Shown here: in pieces, positions 8,430 through 18,727 of the stretch | How the letters are laid out: each line of letters opens with the position of its first letter | How positions within the stretch are numbered: position 1 is the stretch's first letter | Origin: an uncultured Sinobacteraceae bacterium | Lineage (GTDB): Bacteria; Pseudomonadota; Gammaproteobacteria; Nevskiales; Nevskiaceae | Assembly (NCBI GenBank): GCA_903822975.1 | Contig: CAIJRD010000012.1 | Location: 620,001 to 684,000 of the forward strand | Length of the DNA: 64,000 nt | Reading direction: 5' to 3' | Program-made: the position numbers and the translations under genes | The notes under the pieces: model-generated | Database searches by the model: none | Told to the model about the DNA's origin: nothing | The model's input: the letters and a program-made list of their open reading frames with translations, nothing else

Positions 8430-9290
8430 CTACGGTGGCGTGGCGGTCGGCGGCTTGCCGAAGGCGTAGCCGATGTTGATCGAGGTGATCTGATCGGAAT
8501 GGTAAGTTCCGGCCGGCGTTTCGGTGTTGTAGCGCAGTTCGTAATCGAGTGCGGCGAAGAAGTTGGCGATGATCGTCAACTTCAACTCGGTGACCGGATC
8601 GATGAAGGTGTTGTGCGGTCCGAATTCGGTCCGCAGCGTCTGCTTGAACTGGCTATTGCCACTGATCTTCCACAGATAGCTCGCGTCGAACGTGCCGATC
8701 ACGCTGGAGCGGAAGTGGCCGGCACCCTGGTCGCGCGTGTGGTCGGCACCGACACCGAGATCCATATCCAGCGTCTGCGTCGCCGACTTGAGGATGTGTC
8801 GGCCGTAACCGGTCGAGCCAGACAAGCGCTCTGCGATCGGGCCGTAGTGATCGTCGTCGAAGTTGACCTGACCGAACACGTAGGAGTCCGGGTTGAGGTT
8901 GTACAGCAGCTTGTCGCCGATCGAATATTTTTCGTCCGTATTCACGCCCTGGGAGCTGGCGCGAAACGCCGAGCCGGTGAGCAGATTGTCCCAGGGGTCG
9001 GATTTGTAATCGACATCGAACTTCACGTTGAGCGTACTCGCACTTGAGTTTCCGCTACTTTTTACGTAGCCCGCCGAGAAGTCCCCGCTCCAGTGCGGTG
9101 GCGGCGTCGGAGGCGGCGGCGCGGGCTTCGGCACATCGGCGGGCATCGAAGCGGCCGCGGCAGGCGGTGGCGCATCGGCCGGGACCGCGGCGGCCGGCGC
9201 ACTGGACGCATCCTCCGCCCGCGCCAACAGCGGATTCAGCCCGATCACGCAAAGCGACAGTCCCAGGCCCCGATTAATCCGTTTGATCAT
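8430..9290 (-). CDS. DUF481 outer-membrane beta-barrel-like protein
   Basis: A 286-residue protein from the ATG at 9290, which opens a signal peptide (MIKRINRGLGLSLCVIGLNPLLARA). A proline/alanine-rich linker follows (PAPPPPTPPP), then a DUF481/YdiY-type region with alternating strands: WSGDFSAGYVKSSGNSSASTLNVKFDVDY and the final YELRYNTETPAGTYHSDQITSINIGYAF. DUF481 proteins are predicted outer-membrane barrels of unknown role. The ORF track extends to 10097 through the divergent gene. The signal peptide decides the start. Confidence 0.82.
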   Translation of the reverse strand: MIKRINRGLGLSLCVIGLNPLLARAEDASSAPAAAVPADAPPPAAAASMPADVPKPAPPPPTPPPHWSGDFSAGYVKSSGNSSASTLNVKFDVDYKSDPWDNLLTGSAFRASSQGVNTDEKYSIGDKLLYNLNPDSYVFGQVNFDDDHYGPIAERLSGSTGYGRHILKSATQTLDMDLGVGADHTRDQGAGHFRSSVIGTFDASYLWKISGNSQFKQTLRTEFGPHNTFIDPVTELKLTIIANFFAALDYELRYNTETPAGTYHSDQITSINIGYAFGKPPTATPP

Positions 9291-9397
9291 TCCAATGTGC
9301 ACGCAGCGACTCCCTACGAAAAAGACGGATTGGTTGGCCAACAGACCGCGGATTCCGGTCGATGTTGCAGCGCAGTATGATACTTTGCATTCGCCCC

Positions 9398-10645
9398 ATG
9401 GCCACTTCCCTCTCGTCCGCCGCCGCTGCGTTTCCACTCGCCGAGGCCGACCTCTGCGTGAAGTGCGGACTGTGTCTGCCGCACTGCCCGACGTACTTGG
9501 ACCTGCGTAACGAAGCCGATTCGCCGCGCGGTCGCATCGCCTTGATGCAAGGTCTGGCGATGGGCGCGATAACTCAGAGCGCTTCACTGGAAGACCATCT
9601 CGACGGGTGTTTGTCCTGCCGCGCCTGCGAAGCCGTGTGCCCCGCCAAGGTGCCTTATGGTCTGTTGATCGACAGTGGTCGTGCCGTGCTGGCGCAGCAG
9701 CGCCCGGCGCGCGTGCGTGCGTTGGCGGTGCTGAGCGGGCTGCTGAGCCGGCGCTCCGCGCGACGCATCGTCGCAGCATTGTTGCGGTTCTATCAGCGCA
9801 GCGGCGTGCAGCAGTTGGTGCGCGCCACCCACGTGCTCGGCCACGGAAACCTTGCGCGACTCGAAGGCCTGCTGCCGCAGATCGATGCGGTCTCGACCAA
9901 TCCTCCGATGACCTCCGCGCGCTCGGAGCCCGACGAGGTGCTGCTGTTCGCCGGCTGCATCGGCGACATTGCCGAACGACGACTGCGCAGCGACGCTGCG
10001 CGTCTGTTCGATGCCTGCGGATACGAATTGCGACAGCCCTCTGCACAAACCTGCTGCGGCGCACTCGACCAGCACGGCGGACGCCCGGCCGCCGCACAAC
10101 GTCTGGCGCGCATCAATCTCGATGCATTCACAGGCACCGCACCGATCACCGCCATGGCCAGCGGCTGTGGCGCCAGTCTGCTCGACTACGCGTCGATGCT
10201 CGGCGACGACGCGCGAGCCTTCAGCGCACGCGTGCGCGACCCGATGCGCCTGCTATTGATGCGCGCCGATCGACTGCGTCTTGCGCCGCTGGCTGCGCGT
10301 GTTGCGATCCACCTGCCCTGCACACAGAAGAACGTGCTGCGCGATGCCCAGGCCACGCGTGAACTACTCGCAAAGATTCCCGGGATCACGCTGCTGGAGT
10401 TGGACACAGAGCAGCGCTGCTGCGGCGCCGCCGGCCTGCACTTCGTAACGCATCCGGCTCAAGCCGATCGCCTGCTCGCGCCCAAGCTCGCCGCCGCGCG
10501 CGCGCTGGCGCCGGATTACATCGTCAGCGCGAACATCGGTTGCGCCCTGCATCTCGCGGCCGGCTTGCGCCGCGACGGAACTACGGTGCCGGTGATACAT
10601 CCCCTGACGCTGCTGGCGCAACAGTTGATGGCGTCACCGGGCTAG
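9398..10645 (+). CDS. glcF: Glycolate oxidase iron-sulfur subunit-like protein
   Basis: A 415-residue protein with two [4Fe-4S] motifs (CVKCGLCLPHCP and CLSCRACEAVCP), then two CCG (DUF224) domains: TCCGALDQHGG with SGCGASL, and CCGAAGLHF with NIGCALHL. This is the layout of GlcF, which passes electrons from the glycolate/lactate flavoproteins GlcDE. No glcD or glcE gene is nearby, so another flavin partner is possible. An upstream ATG at 9362 would add 12 residues, but the one at 9398 is better placed. It is divergent from the DUF481 gene and overlaps lptE by 65 bases at the 3' end. Confidence 0.78.
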   Translation: MATSLSSAAAAFPLAEADLCVKCGLCLPHCPTYLDLRNEADSPRGRIALMQGLAMGAITQSASLEDHLDGCLSCRACEAVCPAKVPYGLLIDSGRAVLAQQRPARVRALAVLSGLLSRRSARRIVAALLRFYQRSGVQQLVRATHVLGHGNLARLEGLLPQIDAVSTNPPMTSARSEPDEVLLFAGCIGDIAERRLRSDAARLFDACGYELRQPSAQTCCGALDQHGGRPAAAQRLARINLDAFTGTAPITAMASGCGASLLDYASMLGDDARAFSARVRDPMRLLLMRADRLRLAPLAARVAIHLPCTQKNVLRDAQATRELLAKIPGITLLELDTEQRCCGAAGLHFVTHPAQADRLLAPKLAAARALAPDYIVSANIGCALHLAAGLRRDGTTVPVIHPLTLLAQQLMASPG

Positions 10646-11300
10646 CGCCACTGGTGACCGTAGTCGCCGGCGGCGTTTTGCTTGAATCGGTCGTCGCACG
10701 ACTATTCGCCGGCACGGCTGCATCAACCACCACCGGTGCGGTCTCCTCCAGCAGCTCGTCCGCCGCCAGCCCATTGGGATGTTTGCGCAATTGCGCCTGA
10801 ATGCGCAGCAGAATCACTTCCGCCAGATCGTCCTGAACGAAGCGGCTCAAACGCGCTTCTTCCTCTTCCTTCGGCAGGATTTGCGTAGCGCTGAAGCTGT
10901 AGGCGCGATCGAGACCCTGGCCCTGCGGCGGAATCAGTTCGCGATCGCCGCTGCGCAGCTCATAAGTGACGCGCGAAACCAGACGGTATTCGATCGCCTT
11001 GCCGTCTGGTCCGATCGACAGGACTTCCTGGGTTTCTTGCAGGTCGGTGAGGCGCAAGACCGACTGCGCATCGCGCGCCTTCGACTTGACCACACCGCCG
11101 CTGCGCGTAATGCGCGCCTGCAGCGAGGTCTCCAGCGGCGGCACGGTCACGTGATACGGATCGATCACTTCGATGTAGATCGACTTCAGCGGATCCGCCA
11201 GCGGCTGCGAGCCGGCGAAATGAAAGCCGCAACCGGACAACGCAAGCCCGACGCCGCACAGCAGCGCCGCGCGCGAGACCGGCCGCAGCCGCGACGTCAC
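10581..11300 (-). CDS. lptE: LPS-assembly lipoprotein LptE
   Basis: A 239-residue outer-membrane lipoprotein that plugs LptD during LPS insertion. The signal peptide ends in LALSGC, and GFHFAG right after the lipidated cysteine is typical of LptE. The remaining features are the [24 protein letters not shown] core and the [16 protein letters not shown] helix. It starts with GTG inside the leuS stop (GTGA), so the two are coupled, as in most gammaproteobacteria. The C-terminal tail is rich in Thr, Pro and Ala and overlaps the glcF 3' end. Confidence 0.9.
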   Translation of the reverse strand: MTSRLRPVSRAALLCGVGLALSGCGFHFAGSQPLADPLKSIYIEVIDPYHVTVPPLETSLQARITRSGGVVKSKARDAQSVLRLTDLQETQEVLSIGPDGKAIEYRLVSRVTYELRSGDRELIPPQGQGLDRAYSFSATQILPKEEEEARLSRFVQDDLAEVILLRIQAQLRKHPNGLAADELLEETAPVVVDAAVPANSRATTDSSKTPPATTVTSGASPVTPSTVAPAASGDVSPAP

Positions 11301-14008
11301 GCCGCCACCACGAAGTTGACCAGCTTGCCCTTCACCACAATCTGCTTGCGTATGGTTTGACCTGCGATGAACTTCTGCACGTTCTCATCGGCGAGTGCGG
11401 CGGCGATCACCTGATCATCGCTGGCATCGGCTGCGATCTCGATCTTGCCACGCAGCTTGCCATTGATCTGCACGACGAGCGCAACCGTGTCGGCAATACG
11501 CGCGGCGGCATCGGATTGCGGCCAGGGCGCATCGATCACTGCGGCGTTGTGCCCCAATGCCCACCACAGCTCGTGCGCGACGTGCGGCACGATCGGCGCG
11601 AGCATCTGCACCAATGCGTCGAGCGCTTCCTGCATCACCGCGCGACCCTGTGCATCGGCGGCACCGCCGCCGTCGCGGAAACGATGCAGCAGGTTGCTCA
11701 GTTCCATGCAGGCCGCAATCGCGGTGTTGAAGCTGAAACGCCGTTCGTAGTCGTCGCCGACCTTGGCCAAGGTATCGTGCAGCTTGCGGCGCACGTCTTT
11801 CTGGGCAGCACTGAGTTTCGCCACCTCGAGTGTGGCGACCGCGCCCGGCTCACCCTGAGCGACGTGATCGGCCACCAGCTTCCACAGGCGCCGCAGGAAA
11901 CGCCCGGCGCCTTCGATGCCGGCATCGCTCCATTCGAGGGTTTGCTCCGGTGGCGCGGTGAACATCATGTAGAGGCGCACCGCATCCGCGCCATGCGCAT
12001 CGATGATGTCCTGCGGGTCGATACCGTTGTTCTTCGACTTGCTCATCGTGCCCATGCCGGCAGCGGTGAGCGTTTCGCCGGATTCGCGATGCACGGCGCG
12101 CGTGACGACACCTTTGGCGTCGCGCTCGACATCGACGTCCTTCGGCGCGATCCACTCGCGGCCGCCGGCTTCAGTCGTGCGGTAATAGGCTTCAGCCAGC
12201 ACCATGCCCTGCGTCAGCAAGCGCTTGAACGGCTCGGCGACATCGCTGAGACCGACATCGCGCATCAGCTTGACGAAGAAGCGCGCGTACAGCAGATGCA
12301 GAATCGCGTGCTCGATGCCGCCGATGTAGATGTCGACCGGCATCCAGTACTTTGCCCGGGCATCGATCATCGCGTCGGCGCCGAAGCTGGCGAAGCGTGC
12401 GAAGTACCAGGAGGAATCGACAAACGTATCGAACGTATCGGTTTCGCGTCGCGCCGGCTTGCCGCACTGCGGACACACGCAGTTGACGAATTCCGGCGTG
12501 CGCAGCAACGGATTGCCGCGACCGTCTGGCACCAGATCTTCCGGCAGACGCACCGGCAGCTGGTCTTCCGGCACCGGCACGGCATCGCAGGCTTCGCAAT
12601 AAATGATCGGGATCGGACAACCCCAATAGCGCTGACGCGAAACGCCCCAGTCGCGCAGGCGATAATTGATGCGACGACGACCCGCACCGAGTGCTTCGAG
12701 TTTCGCAGTAATCGCATCGAACGCCGCGTCGAACGCCAGGCCGTCGAATTCGGCCGAGTTGATGCAAACTCCGCGCTCGGTGGTGCAGCCGTCGGCGCTG
12801 GATGCGGCAATCGCGCCGATCAGGCTCTGCTGCGCCGGATGCTCAACCGCATCGTCTTCGTCGGACAAGCTGCCGAGTGTGGCGGCGCGCTGCTCCAGCG
12901 CCCACTCCTGCTCGGTGACGATCACCTTGCGGATCGCAAGGCCGTGCTTGCTGGCAAATTCGTAGTCGCGCTCGTCGTGCGCCGGCACCGCCATGACTGC
13001 TCCGGTGCCATAGCCCATCAGCACGAAGTTGGCGGCCCACACCGGCACCCGCGCGCCGGTGAGCGGATGGATCACGTCGACGCCGAGCGGCACGCCGCGT
13101 TTTTCCATCGTCTCCATCGCCGCTTCGGTGACATCGCCGCGGCTGGCTTCTTCAACGAAGGCCGCAACGGTGGCATCGCGCTCGGCTGCAGCCAATGCCA
13201 GCGGATGCTGGGCGGCGACGGCCAGATAGGTGACGCCGTAGAAGGTATCCGGACGCGTTGTGAAAACCGTGAGCGTGTCCGCGCCGTCGGCCGCATCGGC
13301 CAGCTTGAAGTCGATTTCCAGACCCTGCGAGCGGCCGATCCAGTTGGCCTGCATGGTCTTCACCGCGTCCGGCCACTGATCGAGACCTGAGAGATCGTCG
13401 AGCAACTCGTCGGCGTAAGCGGTGATCTTCATGAACCACTGCGGCACTTCGCGCTGTTCGACAATCGCGCCCGAACGCCAGCCGCGACCATCGATCACCT
13501 GCTCGTTGGCCAGCACGGTCTGATCGACCGGATCCCAGTTCACGCGCGAATTGCGGCGATAGACCAGGCCCTTCTTCAGCAGCTGGATGAAGAACCACTG
13601 CTGCCAGCGGTAATAGTCCGGCTCGCAGGTAGCGAGCTTGCGCGACCAGTCGTACGCGAAGCCGAGGCGCTTCAGCTGCGCGCACATCGTCTCGATGTTC
13701 GAATAGGTCCACTGCGCCGGCGGCACGCCGTTCTTGATCGCCGCGTTCTCCGCCGGCAGCCCGAACGCGTCGAAACCGATCGGCTGCAACACATTGCGGC
13801 CGCGCATACGCTGATAACGCGTGACGACGTCGCCGATCGTGTAATTGCGCACGTGCCCCATGTGCAGCTTGCCGCTGGGATACGGAAACATCGAAAGGCA
13901 ATAGAACTTGTCCGCGCCCTCCTTCTCAACGGCTCGAAACGAGCCCTGCTCGTTCCAAAAATCTTGCGCGGCGCGCTCGATGTCGCGCGGGGAATAGTCC
14001 TGCTGCAT
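11297..14008 (-). CDS. leuS: Leucyl-tRNA synthetase
   Basis: A 903-residue class I synthetase. It has the HIGH-type motif [15 protein letters not shown] near the N terminus, a CP1 editing domain ([31 protein letters not shown]), a zinc-like CxxC insertion (CVCPQCGK) and the KMSKS motif [12 protein letters not shown], then the anticodon-binding domain. The track begins at 14092. The ATG at 14008 ([15 protein letters not shown]) matches the usual N terminus. lptE is coupled downstream. Confidence 0.97.
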   Translation of the reverse strand: MQQDYSPRDIERAAQDFWNEQGSFRAVEKEGADKFYCLSMFPYPSGKLHMGHVRNYTIGDVVTRYQRMRGRNVLQPIGFDAFGLPAENAAIKNGVPPAQWTYSNIETMCAQLKRLGFAYDWSRKLATCEPDYYRWQQWFFIQLLKKGLVYRRNSRVNWDPVDQTVLANEQVIDGRGWRSGAIVEQREVPQWFMKITAYADELLDDLSGLDQWPDAVKTMQANWIGRSQGLEIDFKLADAADGADTLTVFTTRPDTFYGVTYLAVAAQHPLALAAAERDATVAAFVEEASRGDVTEAAMETMEKRGVPLGVDVIHPLTGARVPVWAANFVLMGYGTGAVMAVPAHDERDYEFASKHGLAIRKVIVTEQEWALEQRAATLGSLSDEDDAVEHPAQQSLIGAIAASSADGCTTERGVCINSAEFDGLAFDAAFDAITAKLEALGAGRRRINYRLRDWGVSRQRYWGCPIPIIYCEACDAVPVPEDQLPVRLPEDLVPDGRGNPLLRTPEFVNCVCPQCGKPARRETDTFDTFVDSSWYFARFASFGADAMIDARAKYWMPVDIYIGGIEHAILHLLYARFFVKLMRDVGLSDVAEPFKRLLTQGMVLAEAYYRTTEAGGREWIAPKDVDVERDAKGVVTRAVHRESGETLTAAGMGTMSKSKNNGIDPQDIIDAHGADAVRLYMMFTAPPEQTLEWSDAGIEGAGRFLRRLWKLVADHVAQGEPGAVATLEVAKLSAAQKDVRRKLHDTLAKVGDDYERRFSFNTAIAACMELSNLLHRFRDGGGAADAQGRAVMQEALDALVQMLAPIVPHVAHELWWALGHNAAVIDAPWPQSDAAARIADTVALVVQINGKLRGKIEIAADASDDQVIAAALADENVQKFIAGQTIRKQIVVKGKLVNFVVAA

Positions 14009-14380
14009 GTGCTGCACGGGATAGGGTTGGCTGGAGAGTGCGTAGTTTAGACCGGGGAGCGGATACGAGCTGTTGGATGTGAAAAACCCCACGTCGGGGA
14101 GCTCAGCGCTTCCTTATCGGTGCAAACCGGCCGCTACTGCTAAAGAAACGTTGACGTGCGCATGCAACCCTCGACAAACGCAGCGCCTTCGGCGCGAAGC
14201 TAGTGACAAAAGTCGTCAGAAAATGCCCAAAGATGCTGGTGATGGCCGTGGGGCAATTCCCGACAGTAGTTCGCAGGTGATTGATAGAGAAAGATTATCA
14301 GCCTTACTGACTCCCGGCACATGGGTTGCGCCTGAAACAAGGCCGAGATATCGGACCACTAACCCCCGAGGGAGATTTCC
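14009..14380. other. Divergent leuS-pilA intergenic region
   Basis: These 372 bases hold the leader of leuS on the minus strand and the sigma-54 promoter of the first pilin gene on the plus strand. A short GC hairpin (GCGCCTTCGGCGC) near 14189 is visible. The long minus-strand ORF in the track (14216-14872) is a shadow of the pilin gene. No other coding sequence is supported. Confidence 0.6.
14315..14329 (+). promoter_or_regulatory. Sigma-54 promoter for the first pilin gene
   Basis: CGGCACATGGGTTGC has the GG-N10-GC spacing and the -24/-12 shape (consensus TGGCAC-N5-TTGC, one mismatch). The predicted start point is about 40 bases before the pilin ATG. Sigma-54/PilR control of pilA is known in Pseudomonas and Xanthomonas. 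No pilRS genes are in the window. Confidence 0.8.
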
Positions 14381-14848
14381 ATGAAGAAGGTTCAACAAGG
14401 TTTCACGCTGATCGAACTGATGATTGTTGTTGCGATCATTGGCATTCTGGCCGCAATCGCCATCCCTGCATATCAGGATTACATTGTGCGTTCGCGCGTC
14501 TCTGAGGCGCTCGCCGTAGCCGATGCTGCAAAGACTGTTGTGGCTGAAAATGCCGCGAATGGTTCGGCCGCGTTTGATACCGGCAACAATCTCCCGACGA
14601 CAGCAACTGCGAACGTGTCCTCGGCCTCTATTGCTGCGACGACCGGCATCATCACGGTTGTCACGACCGCCAAGGCTGGCGGCGTTACGCTCACTCTCAC
14701 TCCGTTCGATGGTGCCGTCGCGACTGCAATAGCTGCCGGCACGCCGCCGTCGCATCCCCTCGTGTGGGCTTGCAGCGTGAACGCGGCAACGGTTTACAAG
14801 TACGTTCCGGCCAACTGCCGCCAGACGACCGCTGCTGCGCTTCTGTAA
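14381..14848 (+). CDS. pilA: Type IVa major pilin, copy 1
   Basis: A 155-residue prepilin. The class III leader MKKVQQG is cut after Gly7, leaving [32 protein letters not shown], with Glu5 of the mature chain in the N-terminal helix. The globular domain is Thr/Ala-rich, and C131 and C146 would close the C-terminal disulfide loop. It has a sigma-54 promoter upstream, a ribosome site (GAGGGAG) and a near-identical paralogue downstream. It is the probable major fibre subunit of the pilus built by PilB, PilC and PilD encoded just after it. Confidence 0.93.
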   Translation: MKKVQQGFTLIELMIVVAIIGILAAIAIPAYQDYIVRSRVSEALAVADAAKTVVAENAANGSAAFDTGNNLPTTATANVSSASIAATTGIITVVTTAKAGGVTLTLTPFDGAVATAIAAGTPPSHPLVWACSVNAATVYKYVPANCRQTTAAALL

Positions 14849-14886
14849 TTCGGTCAAGGCAATCCTTCGCATTCCGCGGGGTTGCT

Positions 14887-14922
14887 GATCGAGCGATGGA
14901 CAAAAGCCTCCATCGTTCGATC
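14887..14922 (+). terminator. Hairpin between the two pilin genes
   Basis: GATCGAGCGATGGA and TCCATCGTTCGATC pair over 14 positions with one non-Watson-Crick pair, around the loop CAAAAGCC. A full T-run is missing, so it may reduce read-through or stabilise the first pilin mRNA rather than stop transcription fully. Confidence 0.55.
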
Positions 14923-14985
14923 TTCAGACATTCGAAAATGTTGGGTCGAAATCCAAGATCGTTGCAATCATTGAATGGAGAAGTC

Positions 14986-15453
14986 ATGAAAAGAGTTCAA
15001 CAGGGTTTTACGCTTATTGAGTTGATGATCGTGGTCGCAATCATCGGAATTCTTGCCGCGATTGCGATTCCTGCTTATCAGGACTACATCGTGCGCTCGC
15101 GAGTCTCGGAAGCGCTTGCCGCAGCAGACGCCGCCAAGACGGTTGTTGCAGAAAACGCAGCAAACGGTTCGGCCGCATTTGATACCGGAAACAATGTCCC
15201 GGCGACTGCGACCGCCAACGTTACGTCTGTTGCTATTGCCGCAACCACCGGCATCATCACGGTAGTAACGACGGCGAAGGCAGGCGGCATTACTATTACG
15301 TTGACGCCATTCGACGGCGCTGTTGGCACGGCCATCGCTGCGGGAACGCCCCCGTCACACCCCCTTGTTTGGGCGTGCAGCATCAGCGATGCCACCCTGT
15401 ACAAATATGTTCCCGCGAACTGCCGTCAAACCACTGCTGCGGCTCTGCTGTAA
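14986..15453 (+). CDS. pilA: Type IVa major pilin, copy 2
   Basis: A 155-residue prepilin of exactly the same length as copy 1, differing at about 14 residues by hand count. The leader ([12 protein letters not shown]), the helix and the two loop cysteines are conserved. The ATG at 14986, with GGAG before it, replaces the earlier start in the track (14764). Substitutions cluster in the globular domain (for example [11 protein letters not shown] versus [11 protein letters not shown]). Codon choice differs much more than protein sequence. I see no second sigma-54 site, so expression may depend on read-through from copy 1. An intrinsic terminator follows. Confidence 0.92.
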   Translation: MKRVQQGFTLIELMIVVAIIGILAAIAIPAYQDYIVRSRVSEALAAADAAKTVVAENAANGSAAFDTGNNVPATATANVTSVAIAATTGIITVVTTAKAGGITITLTPFDGAVGTAIAAGTPPSHPLVWACSISDATLYKYVPANCRQTTAAALL

Positions 15454-15482
15454 GCAAATCTCTGTTCGTACCGAGCACAGGT

Positions 15483-15510
15483 GCCGCCCTTCGGGGCGGC
15501 GCCTTTTTTT
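15483..15510 (+). terminator. Intrinsic terminator after the pilin pair
   Basis: GCCGCCC-TTCG-GGGCGGC is followed by GCC and seven T residues, a textbook Rho-independent terminator about 30 bases after the second pilin stop. It separates pilin expression from pilB. Confidence 0.92.
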
Positions 15511-15625
15511 ATGTCAGTCGAACTCTTCAAGCCAACGACCGAAATGATTGTCTCGGTGCCTGAACGAACAGCGTCAGGGGTCGTGCCGGCTGGCCGTTCG
15601 CCGGGGCTAGCGCTACGCTAGGTCC

Positions 15626-17359
15626 ATGGCCACCAACACACTGTCACCTAATTCAGGCGCGTTCCTCAGCGGCCTACCTCGCCGCCTAGTTTCAGAGAGT
15701 CTGCTCACTGAGGATCAAGCCCAAAAGCTGCAGGAAAAAGCCCGCAAGGATCATCTGCAATTTGTGACGCTTGCGGTCGAGAGCAAGCTGGTGCCGCCCG
15801 ATCGCCTCGCGCAGATCGCCGGAACGGAGTTCGGCTCACCGATTCTTGATCTTTCTGCGCTCGATTTGAGCCAGCTTGGTCTGAAGGAAGTCAGCGAGAA
15901 GCTGATGCGCACGCATCATGCGCTGCCGCTATTCCGGCGCCAGAAAAAGCTTTACGTCGCGATCTCAGACCCGACCAATCTGCAGGCGCTCGACGAGTTT
16001 CGTTTCGCGACCGGGCTTACGATCGAAGGGATCGTGGTCGAGGACGACAAGCTCACCAAGGCGATCGACAACGCGGCATCCGCGATCCAGTCGGCGAGTC
16101 TCGGCAGCGGCGATGTCGATCTCGAAAATCTCGAGGTCGAGGGCGGCGACGACGACAAGAAGGCGGATGAGAAAAACGCCGAGGATGAAGACGCGCCGAT
16201 CATCCGTTACGTCAACAAAGTGTTGATGGACGCGATCAATCGGGGGGCTTCGGATATCCACTTCGAGCCCTACGAAAAGAAGTATCGGGTGCGCTATCGC
16301 ATGGATGGCGAGCTGAAGGAGATTGCGAATCCGCCGGTGCAAATGGGCGGCCGGTTGGCTGCGCGTCTGAAGGTGATGTCGCGCCTCGACCTGGCCGAGC
16401 GCCGCGTGCCGCAGGACGGCCGCATCAAGTTGAAGCTGTCGGCCAACAAGTCGATCGACTTCCGCGTGAGCACGTGTCCGACGCTGTGGGGCGAGAAGAT
16501 CGTCATGCGCATTCTCGATGCATCGAGCGCCATGCTCGGCATCGAAGCGCTCGGCTACGAGCCGCTGCAGAAGGATCTGTACCTGAAGGCGCTGGCAAAG
16601 CCGCAGGGCATGATCCTGGTTACGGGGCCCACCGGTTCCGGCAAAACGGTGTCGCTGTACACCGGACTCAACATCCTCAACACCGAGGACGCGAACATCT
16701 CGACCGCGGAGGATCCCTGCGAAATCAACTTGCCGGGGATCAATCAGGTCAACGTCAACGTCAAGCAGGGCTTGACGTTTGCGGCAGCGTTGAAGGCGTT
16801 CCTGCGCCAAGATCCAGACGTCATCATGGTCGGCGAAATTCGCGACCTGGAGACCGCCGAAATCGCGATCAAGGCGGCACAGACGGGCCATCTGGTGCTG
16901 TCGACGCTGCACACCAACGATGCGCCGCAGACGCTGACGCGCCTGCTCAACATGGGTGTACCGGCTTATAACGTCGCGTCGACCGTGTCGCTGATCATCG
17001 CGCAGCGCCTGGCTCGCAAGCTGTGCAAGATCTGCAAGAAACCTGACACCAGCGTACCGCGCGAGGAACTGATCCGCGAAGGGTTCGAAGAAGCCGTCGT
17101 CGATGCGCCGGGCTTCACGATCTACAAGGCGATCGGCTGCGATCAGTGCAACGACGGCTACAAGGGTCGCACCGGCATTTATCAGGTGATGCCGGTGACC
17201 GATGCGATCTCGCGCATCATCATGGAGAACGGCAACGCCATCGATATCGCCGACCAGGCGCGCAAGGAAGGCGTGTTCGACCTGCGGCAATCGGCCCTGA
17301 AAAAAGTGCGCGACGGCGCGATCGATCTGACCGAAGCCAATCGGGTGACCACCGACTAG
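15626..17359 (+). CDS. pilB: Type IV pilus extension ATPase PilB
   Basis: A 577-residue hexameric ATPase that powers pilin polymerisation at the inner membrane. It has an N-terminal MshEN-type domain, an acidic linker (GGDDDKKADEKNAEDED) and a GspE-type ATPase core with the Walker A GPTGSGKT (K340), an Asp box and Walker B region (LRQDPDVIMVGEIRDLETAEIA) and the His box TGHLVLSTLHTND. The tetracysteine zinc site CKIC...CDQC is near the C terminus. Length and domains are normal for PilB. It follows the pilin genes and precedes pilC. Confidence 0.97.
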   Translation: MATNTLSPNSGAFLSGLPRRLVSESLLTEDQAQKLQEKARKDHLQFVTLAVESKLVPPDRLAQIAGTEFGSPILDLSALDLSQLGLKEVSEKLMRTHHALPLFRRQKKLYVAISDPTNLQALDEFRFATGLTIEGIVVEDDKLTKAIDNAASAIQSASLGSGDVDLENLEVEGGDDDKKADEKNAEDEDAPIIRYVNKVLMDAINRGASDIHFEPYEKKYRVRYRMDGELKEIANPPVQMGGRLAARLKVMSRLDLAERRVPQDGRIKLKLSANKSIDFRVSTCPTLWGEKIVMRILDASSAMLGIEALGYEPLQKDLYLKALAKPQGMILVTGPTGSGKTVSLYTGLNILNTEDANISTAEDPCEINLPGINQVNVNVKQGLTFAAALKAFLRQDPDVIMVGEIRDLETAEIAIKAAQTGHLVLSTLHTNDAPQTLTRLLNMGVPAYNVASTVSLIIAQRLARKLCKICKKPDTSVPREELIREGFEEAVVDAPGFTIYKAIGCDQCNDGYKGRTGIYQVMPVTDAISRIIMENGNAIDIADQARKEGVFDLRQSALKKVRDGAIDLTEANRVTTD

Positions 17360-17503
17360 GCGCCAACCTGCATCGCATCGCCCGGCTTGGCTGCGCCGTC
17401 CGGCGCGACCAACGTACCAAGAATCGCGATCCACGGCCTTGAAAACGCTGCGAATGCAGGCGCTTCTAGGCTATCCTGATCGTCGCTGAACCGGGGAGTC
17501 GGC

Positions 17504-18721
17504 ATGGCCATCGCGGTCGTCAAGGAACACACATTCAGTTGGGAAGGCGTCGACCGCAAGGGTTCGCGGATCAAAGGCCAGAGCGACGGCCCGAGCGAAC
17601 ACTTCATCAAGATCCAGCTGCGCAAGCAGGGCATCAACCCGATCCGCGTGCGCAAGCAGTCGTCGCTGTTCGGCAAGCGCAAGAAGCCGATCAAGGGCCA
17701 GGACATCGCCATCTTCAGCCGCCAGCTGGCGACGATGATGTCGGCGGGTGTGCCGCTGGTGCAGGCGCTGGAAATCGTTGGCCGCGGCCACGCCAATCCG
17801 AGCATGGGCGAGATGGTGTTGGCGATCAAAGCCAGTATCGAAGGCGGTTCCTCGCTGGCCGAGAGCCTGGCCAAGTTTCCGCGTTACTTCGATGACCTGT
17901 TCGTCAACCTGGTCGATGCCGGCGAGCGCTCCGGTGCGCTGGAAACCCTGCTCGACAAGATTGCGACGTACAAGGAAAAGACCGAGTCTCTGAAGAAGAA
18001 GGTGAAGAAGGCGCTGACCTATCCAACCGCCGTGCTGGTGGTCGCCTTCATCGTCACCGGCATCCTGCTGTATTTCGTGATTCCGCAATTCGAACAGTTG
18101 TTCGTCGGCTTCGGCGCCGATCTGCCCGCGTTCACCAAGATGGTGATTGCGCTTTCGGCGTTCGTGCAGGCGGACTGGTGGATCATCATCGGCGCCCTGG
18201 TCGCAGGCTTCTTCGCGTTTCGCGAAGCGCATATCCGCTCGCCCCGCTTCAGGCGGTTCCTCGACCGCGTGATGCTGAAGCTGCCGGTGGTGGGCGACAT
18301 CCTTTACAAGTCCGCCGTTGCGCGCTTCGCGCGTACGCTGTCGACCATGTTCGCTGCCGGTGTGCCGCTGGTGGAGGCGATGGACTCGGTGGCGCGTGCG
18401 GCCGGCAACATCATCTTCACCGAGGCGATCATGACGATGCGCGACCAGGTCGCCACTGGAACGCAGTTGCAGCTGACCATGCAGCAGACCGGGCTGTTTC
18501 CGTCGATGGCCGTGCAGATGGTCGCCATCGGCGAGGAATCCGGCTCGCTCGATCACATGTGTGCGAAGGTCGCCGAATTCTATGAAGAAGAAGTCGACGC
18601 GCTGGTCGACAACCTCACCGCGCTGCTGGAGCCGATGATCATGGTGGTGCTCGGTGTGCTGGTCGGCGGCCTCGTCGTGGCGATGTATCTGCCGATCTTC
18701 AAACTCGGCCAGGCGATCTAG
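17504..18721 (+). CDS. pilC: Type IV pilus inner-membrane platform protein PilC
   Basis: A 405-residue GspF-family protein with two T2SSF repeats. The first begins IFSRQLATMMSAGVPLVQALEI and the second FARTLSTMFAAGVPLVEAMDSVA. The transmembrane segments lie at about YPTAVLVVAFIVTGILLYFVIPQFEQLF, in the middle region and at the C terminus (IMVVLGVLVGGLVVAMYLPIFKLGQAI). It couples PilB to the assembling fibre. pilD starts 6 bases after its stop. Confidence 0.97.
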   Translation: MAIAVVKEHTFSWEGVDRKGSRIKGQSDGPSEHFIKIQLRKQGINPIRVRKQSSLFGKRKKPIKGQDIAIFSRQLATMMSAGVPLVQALEIVGRGHANPSMGEMVLAIKASIEGGSSLAESLAKFPRYFDDLFVNLVDAGERSGALETLLDKIATYKEKTESLKKKVKKALTYPTAVLVVAFIVTGILLYFVIPQFEQLFVGFGADLPAFTKMVIALSAFVQADWWIIIGALVAGFFAFREAHIRSPRFRRFLDRVMLKLPVVGDILYKSAVARFARTLSTMFAAGVPLVEAMDSVARAAGNIIFTEAIMTMRDQVATGTQLQLTMQQTGLFPSMAVQMVAIGEESGSLDHMCAKVAEFYEEEVDALVDNLTALLEPMIMVVLGVLVGGLVVAMYLPIFKLGQAI

Positions 18722-18727
18722 ACCCTC

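Noticed and set aside
14082-14099. Possible terminator or attenuator upstream of leuS (CCCC-ACGTC-GGGG with five A, read as T on the minus strand)
   Set aside because: The stem is only four pairs, and no leader peptide or alternative hairpin is visible, so attenuation of leuS is not supported.
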